DNA of 5,972 nucleotides, taken from assembly GCA_023247815.1 (NCBI GenBank), contig JAHFFS010000004.1, forward strand, positions 1-5,972, written 5' to 3'. Source of the stretch: Candidatus Omnitrophota bacterium (GTDB lineage: Bacteria > Omnitrophota > Gorgyraeia > Zapsychrales > JANLHA01). This document shows positions 1 to 5,383 of the stretch, piece after piece (positions within the stretch are counted from its first letter, which is position 1; the number at the start of each line of letters is the position of its first letter). The notes under the pieces are model-generated. The model saw only the letters and a program-made list of their open reading frames with translations, was not told where the DNA came from and searched no databases. The position numbers were made by a program, and so were the translations under genes.

Positions 1-2
1 TT

Positions 3-53
3 TCAGCGTCTGGCGCGTTGAGCTTAACCCCGATGCTTTCCGCACGGATTTGA
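3..53 (+). CDS. RND efflux permease, last codons of N-terminal half, ending at an in-frame TGA (5' partial)
   Basis: Only 16 codons are in the window, reading SASGALSLTPMLSARI before TGA at 51-53. The SLTPML-x-AR string matches the end of transmembrane segment 6 in HAE1/AcrB-type RND pumps (compare LTPALCATMLKP in AcrB), so the body of the N-terminal half must lie upstream of the window. The same frame after the TGA reads KPVQHASKGNLLGILEQF, which is the normal linker leading to the second RND half. The stop therefore replaces a single residue, usually Leu in homologues, and there is no frameshift. The gene is either split into two polypeptides, freshly inactivated, read through, or affected by a one-base sequence error. 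The family assignment is firm for so short a piece because the continuation is in frame; which explanation holds is unknown. Confidence 0.7.
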   Translation, partial: SASGALSLTPMLSARI

Positions 54-74
54 AAGCCCGTTCAGCACGCGAGT

Positions 75-80
75 AAAGGA
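75..80 (+). promoter_or_regulatory. Ribosome binding site for the TTG start at 87
   Basis: AAAGGA lies 6 bases before the TTG at 87-89 and 21 bases after the in-frame TGA. It is a good Shine-Dalgarno match and decides the start chosen for the downstream ORF. In an unbroken RND gene the same bases would simply encode Ser-Lys-Gly, so the match could be chance. If real, it would allow ribosomes ending at the TGA to restart and make the second RND half as a separate protein. Confidence 0.45.
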
Positions 81-86
81 AATCTC

Positions 87-3086
87 TTGGGGATCCTTGA
101 ACAATTTCTTAGCAACACAACGCGTCGTTACGGCGCGGCACTTCGTTGGTCTTTAAATCACGGTAAAATTGTGATGGCTTTTGCCGTTCTCACCCTTGGG
201 TTGACCGTTTTCTTTGCTTCACAATTGAACAAAGAATTTATGCCGGATGAAGACAAAGGCTGGCTGCTGTGTTTTGCCTTGGCACCGGAAGGCTCGACCA
301 GCGAATACACCGACCGCATGGTCCGTAAGATGGAAACCATGGTTGCTAAAGTGCCTGAGGTGAAAGGTTATTTTTCCGCCGTGGCTCTGGCAATGGGCAG
401 CCCTGGCCAGTCCTCACAAGGATTGGCGTTTATCCAGTTGAAGGAAGGGAAGCGCCAGCATTTGCGAGATATCGTTGGCGGCCCGACGGGATTGGCCGGA
501 CAATTTTTCAACGGGGTCGAAGGGGCCTTTGTCATCCCGATCATTCCCAAGTCCATCGGCCGGGGATTTACTCAACCATTTGCGCTTGTTGTACAAAGCC
601 AGGACCTCATTGCGCTTAACAAATACGCGGAAGGATTGACCAATCAATTGCGCGCCGCGGGATTTTTGATGAATGTTCGCACGACATTTGAATTGAACAA
701 ACCCGAACTGCGGGTCAACATCGACCGCGACCGCGCTGCTGCCGTCGGGGTGACAGTGCAAGACATTTCGCGCACGATGCAAATCCTTTTCGGTGGATTG
801 GATTTGGTTAAAGTCAATATCAAGGGAAAGGAATATGACGTCATTGCACAGCTGGAACGTTCCTCGCGTTTAACACCAATGGATCTTGAAAAACTCTACA
901 TCCGTAATACCCGGGGTGAATTGGTTCAATTGAACAATATCATCCATTACGAAACCGGGGCAGGACCAAGCGCCATCCATCACTACAACCGTTGGCGTTC
1001 CGCCACTATTGAAGGCACACCAGTTGGAGTGCCGATGGGAACGGCCATCGAAAAAACTTTAGCAATGCTCAAAAAAGATTTGCCCGATGGATTTCGCTAT
1101 GAGTGGACCGGTGAAGCACGTGACCTCATTGAATCCAGCGGCCAAATTTATTTTGTCATGCTGCTCGCGGTGATTGTGATTTACATGGTGTTAGCCGCCC
1201 AGTTTGAAAGCCTGATTCATCCGTTGACTGTCATGCTGACCCTGCCATTGGCCGCGTTTGGCGCTTTCGGAGGATTATGGGTGATGAACCTCATCAGCAA
1301 TATTGGTATTTTAGGCGTGATCCAAGGGATGGGTATTAACCTTTACAGTCAGATCGGCATGATCCTTTTGTTTGGGCTCGTCACGAAAAACGCGATTTTG
1401 CTCGTTGATTTTGCTAATCAACAAATGACTCAAGGCAAATCCGCCAAAGAAGCCATGGAACAAGCTGGATTGATCCGCTTGCGACCCATTTTGATGACGG
1501 CAGTAGCGACGATCATGGGCATTTTACCAATCGCGATTGGATTTGGGGCCAGTGGTGAAGCTCGTCGACCTTTAGGAGTGGCGGCGGTGTGCGGAATGAC
1601 AACCAGTACATTTTTAACATTGTTTGTGATTCCGGTGGTCTATGTTTTTTTCAGTAGCTTAACCAAACAACGCGTGCTCAAGACAGGCGCACAAATGATC
1701 ATCATTGGTTTTGCCACTGTTTTACTGACGAGCTGTGCTACTCAACATGTGCAGAAAGATCAACAATCCGTTAATCTGCCCAAAGGATGGAAGAATGCAT
1801 CAGAAAAAACAACCAACGAAGCTCATTCTTCAATACCGCAAAATTGGTGGACTGTTTTCAATGACAAGACCTTGAATTTTTTAGAGACTTTGGCCGTCGA
1901 ATACAATCAGGACTTGGCCATTGCCATGGCCAATGTTGATAAAGCCCGCGCCCTGGCACGCGTTGAGCGAGCAGACCTTTTTCCAAAAATTGAAGCCAAC
2001 CCATCGATTGAGCGTGATCGTTTTTCTGAAAATTCGATGAACTCCGGTGGTTTTAGCAGCAAACCCAGCAATACGTTTAAAGCACCGTTGGATTTGAGCT
2101 ATGAACTTGATATCTGGGGGAAAGTACGCAGCGCCTTTGCCGCTGGTCTGGCCGACGCCCAGGCTGAGGCCGCGGCTTACCAGACCATTCATTTGACTAT
2201 GACCGTTGACGTGGCCAAGACTTATTTTACGATTGCGGCTTTGGACAGTGAAATCGATGCGTTAACATCGGGCCTTGAATTGCGACGACGCGCGGTGAGC
2301 ATGTTAGATTTGCGTTATCAAAAAGGGATGAATAGTGAACTCACTCTTCATCAAGCGCAAACCGTGTTTGCCCAGGCCCAAGCCGATCTCATTGATGCTA
2401 AACGCCGTCGAGAAAATTTTGTCAATGCCTTAGCAGTGCTTTGCGGGCAAACCGCCAGCGACTTCAAGCTTCCTCATGAGCCGTTAAACACACCCACGAC
2501 AGCTATTCCGTTAAGCATCCCGTCAGATGTCCTAAAAAATCGACCTGATATCATCGAAGCTGAAAAATTGATGACCGCGGCCAATGAGCTCATAGGGGTT
2601 GCACAAGCGTCCTTTTTCCCTTCAGTGACTTTAACCGGCGGTGCTGGATTCACCAGCGCGCAAGCAGATGACCTTTTGAAATGGGGAAGCCGTGAATGGT
2701 CGATCGGCCCATCAGTGAATCTCCCAATTTTTAACGGCGGACAACTCACCGCAAAATTGGAAGCAGAAAAGGCTGAGTATCAAAAAGCATTGGCTGACTA
2801 CCGTAAGCGCGTCTTAACAGCTTTTAGTGAAGTAGAAAACACCTTAGCCGACATCAAACTGCGCGCAGAACAATCCACGGCCCAGAAAGACCTTTTGCAA
2901 TCCGCCCGCCAAACCGCAGCCATCTCCACCGAACGTTATAAGGAAGGGTTGGTGAGTTTCTTAGAAGTCATCGATGCTGAACGTTCCCGTTTGCAAGCCG
3001 AGCGCGATGCCATCAAAATCCAATCCGAAGAATTGATCGCCGCCGCCCAATTGGTCAAAGCCATTGGTGGCCGCTGGGTCAATTAA
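87..3086 (+). CDS. Fused RND efflux pump C-terminal half and TolC/OprM-type outer-membrane lipoprotein
   Basis: This 999-codon ORF joins two parts of a tripartite multidrug exporter. Residues 1-528 are the second half of an HAE1/AcrB-type proton-driven RND permease: TM7 at about 28-46, followed by KEFMPDED; the periplasmic porter/docking region to about 350; then TM8-TM12 at about 354-523. The TM10 motif GLVTKNAILLVDFA at 430-443 holds Lys434, matching AcrB Lys940 of the proton relay, and RLRPILMT ends at Thr471, matching AcrB Thr978. Residues 530-550 form a lipoprotein signal peptide with lipobox LTSC (Cys550). Residues 550-999 are a complete NodT/OprM outer-membrane factor of normal length (about 450 residues), with SYELDIWGKVR at 671-681, LKNRPDIIEAE at 816-826, GVAQASFFPSVTLTGG at 837-852 and YKEGLVSFLEVIDAERSRLQAE-type motif from 951. 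The start is TTG at 87, chosen for its ribosome binding site; the frame is closed upstream by the TGA at 51. No separate outer-membrane-factor gene is present, and a membrane-fusion-protein gene is not in the window. Substrate unknown. Confidence 0.9.
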   Translation: MGILEQFLSNTTRRYGAALRWSLNHGKIVMAFAVLTLGLTVFFASQLNKEFMPDEDKGWLLCFALAPEGSTSEYTDRMVRKMETMVAKVPEVKGYFSAVALAMGSPGQSSQGLAFIQLKEGKRQHLRDIVGGPTGLAGQFFNGVEGAFVIPIIPKSIGRGFTQPFALVVQSQDLIALNKYAEGLTNQLRAAGFLMNVRTTFELNKPELRVNIDRDRAAAVGVTVQDISRTMQILFGGLDLVKVNIKGKEYDVIAQLERSSRLTPMDLEKLYIRNTRGELVQLNNIIHYETGAGPSAIHHYNRWRSATIEGTPVGVPMGTAIEKTLAMLKKDLPDGFRYEWTGEARDLIESSGQIYFVMLLAVIVIYMVLAAQFESLIHPLTVMLTLPLAAFGAFGGLWVMNLISNIGILGVIQGMGINLYSQIGMILLFGLVTKNAILLVDFANQQMTQGKSAKEAMEQAGLIRLRPILMTAVATIMGILPIAIGFGASGEARRPLGVAAVCGMTTSTFLTLFVIPVVYVFFSSLTKQRVLKTGAQMIIIGFATVLLTSCATQHVQKDQQSVNLPKGWKNASEKTTNEAHSSIPQNWWTVFNDKTLNFLETLAVEYNQDLAIAMANVDKARALARVERADLFPKIEANPSIERDRFSENSMNSGGFSSKPSNTFKAPLDLSYELDIWGKVRSAFAAGLADAQAEAAAYQTIHLTMTVDVAKTYFTIAALDSEIDALTSGLELRRRAVSMLDLRYQKGMNSELTLHQAQTVFAQAQADLIDAKRRRENFVNALAVLCGQTASDFKLPHEPLNTPTTAIPLSIPSDVLKNRPDIIEAEKLMTAANELIGVAQASFFPSVTLTGGAGFTSAQADDLLKWGSREWSIGPSVNLPIFNGGQLTAKLEAEKAEYQKALADYRKRVLTAFSEVENTLADIKLRAEQSTAQKDLLQSARQTAAISTERYKEGLVSFLEVIDAERSRLQAERDAIKIQSEELIAAAQLVKAIGGRWVN
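1674..1736 (+). other. Internal lipoprotein signal peptide and lipobox at the RND/outer-membrane-factor junction
   Basis: Immediately after the last RND transmembrane segment the chain has a short basic stretch (KQRVLK), a hydrophobic core (MIIIGFATVLL) and LTSC, with the Cys encoded at 1734-1736. This is the layout of a type II (lipoprotein) signal peptide. RND permeases end in the cytoplasm, so the basic stretch would be cytoplasmic and the core would cross the membrane outwards, putting Cys at the periplasmic face where signal peptidase II acts. A GTG at 1674 would also give a stand-alone lipoprotein with a 20-residue signal, but no Shine-Dalgarno sequence is visible in front of it. Confidence 0.75.
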
Positions 3087-3104
3087 CCAACTATTCTCAG
3101 AAGC

Positions 3105-3189
3105 ATTAGTCACCTTTACCACCATGATTACCAAGAGTCAATCGAAAAAAAGAGGCATTTCTAAGGCTTTGATGGTAAACTTGACTAAT
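3105..3189. repeat. Long imperfect inverted repeat downstream of the efflux gene
   Basis: ATTAGTCACCTTTACCACCA (3105-3124) and TGATGGTAAACTTGACTAAT (3170-3189) are inverted copies pairing at 17 of 20 positions, separated by 45 bases. The pairing begins abruptly at the outer ends. It starts 19 bases after the efflux stop codon, so in RNA it could form a 3' stem-loop that protects or ends the transcript. No T-run follows, so it is not a standard Rho-independent terminator. It could instead be a small palindromic (MITE-like) element; no target-site duplication is visible at its edges. Confidence 0.6.
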
Positions 3190-3203
3190 ATGTTGAATTG
3201 AAG

Positions 3204-3229
3204 TTACGGTATGGAGTGGACCGAATTCT
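3204..3229 (+). repeat. Dispersed TTACGGTATG repeat, copy 1 (most diverged)
   Basis: Starts TTACGGTATG and ends GAATTCT, with TGGAC in between. It shares its start, the central TGG and its end with copies at 4467 and 5347 on the same strand, though with a small insertion. It lies between the efflux gene and ridA. The repeat looks like the remnant of a small non-coding dispersed element. Confidence 0.45.
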
Positions 3230-3270
3230 TTATTAAATTTTATTAACAAAAACTAACAAAAGAAATCGTG

Positions 3271-3651
3271 ATGAACAAAAAAATCATTAAAACAGACAAA
3301 GCGTGTTTACCCGTGGGACCATACAACCAGGCTGTATCAATCGAAAACTTGGTGTATACCGCCGGACAAATCCCATTGGACAAGCAGGGGAACATGGTAC
3401 CAGGGGGCATCAAAGAACAGACGGAGCAGGTGATTGCGAACCTCAAAACAGTGCTTGAGGCCACCGGTTCATCACTGGAGAAAGCGGTCAAGGCCACGGT
3501 ATTTTTAAAGGACCTCAATGATTTTACCGGGATGAATGAAGTTTACGCCAAATATTTCAGTGCCGCCACAGCGCCGGCACGTACAACAATCCAGGTGGCC
3601 CGCATCCCCAAAGATTCTCTGGTTGAAATCGAGATCGTAGCTTATATTTAG
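3271..3651 (+). CDS. ridA: RidA family reactive enamine/imine deaminase
   Basis: A 126-residue protein of the RidA/YjgF/UK114 family, which hydrolyses the reactive 2-aminoacrylate and related enamines/imines released by PLP enzymes such as threonine dehydratase, protecting PLP enzymes from damage; it acts as a cytoplasmic homotrimer. The whole family pattern is present: GPYNQAV at 16-22 (Tyr18), VYTAGQIPLD at 28-37, a central helix EQTEQVIANLKTVLEATG, and the signature APARTTIQVARIPKDSLVEIE at 101-121. Arg104 is the carboxylate-binding arginine (Arg105 in E. coli RidA) and Glu119 matches its Glu120. Length is normal. ATG at 3271 is preferred; a GTG one codon earlier (3268) is possible, and the ribosome binding site is weak (AAAAGAA). 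It stands alone, 184 bases after the efflux gene, and has base composition like the efflux gene and miaB. Confidence 0.95.
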   Translation: MNKKIIKTDKACLPVGPYNQAVSIENLVYTAGQIPLDKQGNMVPGGIKEQTEQVIANLKTVLEATGSSLEKAVKATVFLKDLNDFTGMNEVYAKYFSAATAPARTTIQVARIPKDSLVEIEIVAYI

Positions 3652-3678
3652 CCTGTAAAACTCGCTACTAACTAGCTC

Positions 3679-3692
3679 ATATAAACTTATAT
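3679..3692. repeat. 14-base perfect-arm palindrome after ridA
   Basis: ATATAA and TTATAT are exact inverted arms around a 2-base centre (AC). It lies between the ridA stop and the toxin-antitoxin promoter. It could be a second operator site or chance in AT-rich DNA. No T-run follows, so it is not a terminator. Confidence 0.3.
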
Positions 3693-3710
3693 ACGTAAAA
3701 TTTGGTCTCG

Positions 3711-3739
3711 TTGACATTTAAGAATACAGGTGTTACACT
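3711..3739 (+). promoter_or_regulatory. Sigma-70-type promoter of the toxin-antitoxin operon
   Basis: A consensus -35 box TTGACA (3711-3716) is separated by exactly 17 bases from a -10 box TACACT (3734-3739). The two bases TG one position before the -10 make it an extended -10. Transcription would start near 3746, leaving a short leader of about 36 bases before the antitoxin ATG. It is the best promoter match in the window. Confidence 0.75.
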
Positions 3740-3759
3740 GTATATACAATGTGATAACA
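3731..3759. promoter_or_regulatory. Operator-like palindrome overlapping the -10 box
   Basis: The arms TGTTACAC (3731-3738) and GTGATAACA (3751-3759) are inverted copies apart from one extra A in the right arm, and the centre TGTATATACA (3739-3748) is itself a perfect palindrome. The element covers the -10 box and the expected start of transcription, where a bound protein would block RNA polymerase. By analogy with other type II toxin-antitoxin operons, the AbrB-type antitoxin, alone or with Doc, is the likely ligand; this is inference. Confidence 0.6.
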
Positions 3760-3769
3760 ATCCAAATAC

Positions 3770-3774
3770 AAGGA
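3770..3774 (+). promoter_or_regulatory. Ribosome binding site of the antitoxin gene
   Basis: AAGGA lies 7 bases before the ATG at 3782, a near-ideal Shine-Dalgarno site. The toxin gene behind it has no comparable site, which fits higher production of antitoxin than toxin. Confidence 0.7.
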
Positions 3775-3781
3775 AAAAATT

Positions 3782-4006
3782 ATGATTAAAAAATTAACAA
3801 CTCACGGTAACAGTATGGCCTTAGTTATAGAAAAAGCTATTCTGGACCTATTGCACATTACTCCAAAAACTTCCCTAGAAATATCTACCGATGGCAAAAA
3901 TATTGTCATCTCACCCATTCATGGCAATGGACATGTGAAGGCTTATAAATCAGCATTGGAAAAAGTCAATAATAAGCACGGCAAGACATTGAAAGCCTTG
4001 GCCTAA
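3782..4006 (+). CDS. AbrB/MazE-type antitoxin of a Doc toxin-antitoxin pair
   Basis: A 74-residue protein. Residues 1-48 fit the SpoVT/AbrB/MazE DNA-binding fold: MIKKLTTHGNSMALVIEKAI starts with the typical K-L-x-x-x-GNS-x-AL-x-I pattern, followed by LLHITPKTSLEIS and the strand NIVISPI. This fold forms a swapped-hairpin dimer that binds palindromic DNA. The C-terminal 26 residues (GHVKAYKSALEKVNNKHGKTLKALA-like, basic and probably helical) would be the part that wraps around the toxin. It is the first gene of a two-gene operon, with its own promoter, palindrome and strong ribosome binding site, and it ends 4 bases before doc. It should neutralise Doc and repress the operon. The fold assignment is secure; its target site is inferred. 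Confidence 0.88.
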   Translation: MIKKLTTHGNSMALVIEKAILDLLHITPKTSLEISTDGKNIVISPIHGNGHVKAYKSALEKVNNKHGKTLKALA

Positions 4007-4010
4007 TCCT

Positions 4011-4394
4011 ATGAAGATGCCGGTCTTTCTAACATTAGCTGAAGTCATTGATATTCATACTAATCAAATAGAATTATACGGAGGACAAAAGGGGGTAAGG
4101 GATATGGGATTGCTTCAATCTGCCCTTGCTCAGCCTGATGCTAGTTTTGCAGGTCAATGGCTTCATGAGAATATTTTTCTAATGGCTGCCGCGTATGCTT
4201 TTCATATTTGCCAAAACCATCCATTTTATGATGGAAATAAAAGAACTGCTTTGGCCAGCGCATTGGTTTTCCTTGAAATGAATGGAATTTCAATAGATGA
4301 CCCTCAATCGGAATTATTAGAAGTCATATTGAACATGGCTAAAGGCAAACTTAATAAACAACAATTTGCCCAGGTGCTTAGAAGACTTAGATAG
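4011..4394 (+). CDS. doc: Doc-type (Fic/DOC family) toxin
   Basis: A 127-residue death-on-curing toxin. Family members such as P1 Doc phosphorylate elongation factor EF-Tu and halt translation. The opening FLTLAEVIDIHTNQIELYGG, then GVRDMGLLQSALAQP at 28-42, and AAAYAFHICQNHPFYDGNKRTAL at 59-81 are typical. The Fic motif is HPFYDGNKR: His70, Asp74, Asn76, Lys77 and Arg78. Lys77 takes the place of the second Gly of AMP-transferring Fic proteins (HPFxxGNGR), which marks the Doc kinase type. Length matches P1 Doc, and all motif residues are present, so it looks active. ATG at 4011 follows the antitoxin stop by 4 bases; an ATG at 4017 is the alternative. No clear Shine-Dalgarno site is seen, so translation is probably coupled to the antitoxin. 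Its antitoxin is AbrB-type rather than Phd as in phage P1. Confidence 0.93.
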   Translation: MKMPVFLTLAEVIDIHTNQIELYGGQKGVRDMGLLQSALAQPDASFAGQWLHENIFLMAAAYAFHICQNHPFYDGNKRTALASALVFLEMNGISIDDPQSELLEVILNMAKGKLNKQQFAQVLRRLR

Positions 4395-4466
4395 GAAAAA
4401 GGCCAGATTACTTTTACTTGGAATAGTCCTGACCCACTAACGTAACCTAATCTTTGTGAGATACGT

Positions 4467-4490
4467 TTACGGCATGTGGCCAAAGATTAT
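4467..4490 (+). repeat. Dispersed TTACGG(C/T)ATGTGG repeat, copy 2
   Basis: Matches the copy at 5347-5370 at 20 of 24 positions on the same strand; the four differences are three transitions and one A/C change. It lies 73 bases after the doc stop and 58 bases before the left hairpin repeat at 4549. The rest of the 200-base gap between doc and the next gene holds no recognisable gene. Confidence 0.6.
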
Positions 4491-4548
4491 TATATAATGG
4501 CTGTAAAGTTATGGTTAGAATTTAGGTCGTCATAATTATTTCGAAAAG

Positions 4549-4563
4549 TAGGGTCCGTCCCTA
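4549..4563. repeat. Small hairpin repeat, left copy (TAGGGTCCGTCCCTA)
   Basis: A 5-base-pair stem (TAGGG/CCCTA) around a 5-base loop. The exact reverse complement occurs at 5384-5398, so two copies face each other across the membrane-protein gene. This is the look of REP-like or transposon-end repeats. Fifteen of fifteen bases match, which is unlikely by chance within 850 bases. Confidence 0.7.
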
Positions 4564-4580
4564 GTTATTTCTAGTTATTT
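4561..4580 (+). repeat. Tandem duplication of a 10-base unit
   Basis: CTAGTTATTT occurs twice in a row (4561-4570, 4571-4580), overlapping the right edge of the left hairpin repeat. It may be a slippage product or a trace of insertion or excision at this site. Confidence 0.8.
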
Positions 4581-4594
4581 CCATCGGGAGTACA

Positions 4595-5326
4595 ATGAAA
4601 AAAAGAGATAAGTTTATAGTCGGAGGCATTATTCTTGTTGCGTTATCTAAAATGTCCACAATCGAGTCTCAGCAGTTTGATTTAGCTGGTCTCTTTGGTT
4701 TAATTATTTTGGGCAGTATATTGGGGTATATTGGCTTTGCTATTTTTGAAAAAATAAAGAAGCCTTCTGCTTCCAAAGAAGAGCCCCAGGATGTAGATAC
4801 TAAGTATCAAAGAATTAAAGATGAAATTGATAAACGAATAGCCAGAGCTGAGAAGCTGGGTGTTCGACAATTTATGGGAGAGCTTTTTAATGACCTACAG
4901 CATTATCCAGCGTGGTTTAAAAATGACAGAGGATATACACCATTAATAACTGACGCAAGGGATTTAGGTAAAGAACAGCGAGATAATGAAGAGTGGGAAA
5001 AATGGCAGATTACACTAAAAGGCAAGGATTACGTTCTTGCATTTGAAAAACATGACCCTCCAATGCCCGATGACGATACCCGTTATCATGGAACTTTTGA
5101 AATATACTTAGAAAATAAAAAAATATTGGCTCTTGCGATGTCATGTTCGTTTGATGAATATTCATCCGACTTCACGCCTTTTAGTATAGAAGCGTTTTTA
5201 GAAGGTGAGTGGGTAAAGGATTTTAAAGAGTTATATGATGCGAGCCGAAAGGCTCATGCAGATGGCATGAAGAGGTTGGAACAAGATAGGCTTGATAAAA
5301 CAAAGAATAATTTTGGAATAGAGTAG
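4595..5326 (+). CDS. Unrecognised two-TM membrane protein with charged cytoplasmic domain
   Basis: I do not recognise this 243-residue protein. The N-terminus MKKRDK is followed by two hydrophobic segments, about 7-19 (FIVGGIILVALSK) and 29-51 (a Gly/Ile/Leu-rich stretch), separated by a short polar loop. Basic residues before the first and after the second (KIKK at 53-57) suggest a hairpin with both ends in the cytoplasm. Residues 65-90 are highly charged and helical in character. Residues 95-210 look like an alpha/beta domain with many aromatic residues (HYPAWF at 103-108, EEWEKWQITL at 132-141), ending in a charged helix. ATG at 4595 has GGAG 4 bases upstream (4587-4590). The gene is visibly AT-richer than the efflux gene, ridA and miaB, and is flanked by inverted hairpin repeats, which suggests acquisition by transfer. 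No enzyme motif is visible. Confidence 0.8.
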   Translation: MKKRDKFIVGGIILVALSKMSTIESQQFDLAGLFGLIILGSILGYIGFAIFEKIKKPSASKEEPQDVDTKYQRIKDEIDKRIARAEKLGVRQFMGELFNDLQHYPAWFKNDRGYTPLITDARDLGKEQRDNEEWEKWQITLKGKDYVLAFEKHDPPMPDDDTRYHGTFEIYLENKKILALAMSCSFDEYSSDFTPFSIEAFLEGEWVKDFKELYDASRKAHADGMKRLEQDRLDKTKNNFGIE

Positions 5327-5346
5327 AGTTTAATAACACTTAAAGG

Positions 5347-5370
5347 TTACGGTATGTGGTCAAAAATTCT
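5347..5370 (+). repeat. Dispersed TTACGGTATGTGG repeat, copy 3
   Basis: Same-strand partner of the repeat at 4467-4490 (20 of 24 identical) and a more distant match to 3204-3229. It begins 21 bases after the membrane-protein stop codon and is followed after 13 bases by the right hairpin repeat at 5384. The two repeats probably belong to one small element. Confidence 0.6.
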
Positions 5371-5383
5371 TTCACTGGATTAG

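Noticed and set aside
51..53. TGA as a reassigned sense codon (Trp or Gly code) or selenocysteine
   Set aside because: About 1,570 codons in the five complete ORFs contain no in-frame TGA, and Trp uses TGG throughout, so a global reassignment is not supported. Homologues usually have Leu at this position, and no selenocysteine-type hairpin is evident just downstream.
2..76. Open frame at the left edge reading FSVWRVELNPDAF... to TAA at 74
   Set aside because: It is a shadow frame. The neighbouring frame carries the recognisable RND TM6 ending and is in phase with the second RND half.
158..2749. Minus-strand open frames of 60-122 codons within the efflux gene
   Set aside because: They lie wholly inside a well-identified coding region, have no family motifs, and are typical antisense shadows. 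The same holds for those opposite ridA and miaB.
3124..3201. 25-codon ORF (MITKSQSKKRG...) inside the inverted repeat
   Set aside because: No Shine-Dalgarno site, no recognisable similarity, and it lies within a palindromic non-coding region.
3268..3270. GTG as the ridA start
   Set aside because: ATG follows immediately at 3271 and gives the usual RidA N-terminal length; the GTG adds only one residue.
4493..4498. TATAAT as the -10 box of a promoter for the membrane-protein gene
   Set aside because: The hexamer is perfect, but no acceptable -35 box lies 16-18 bases upstream, and AT-rich DNA gives such matches by chance.
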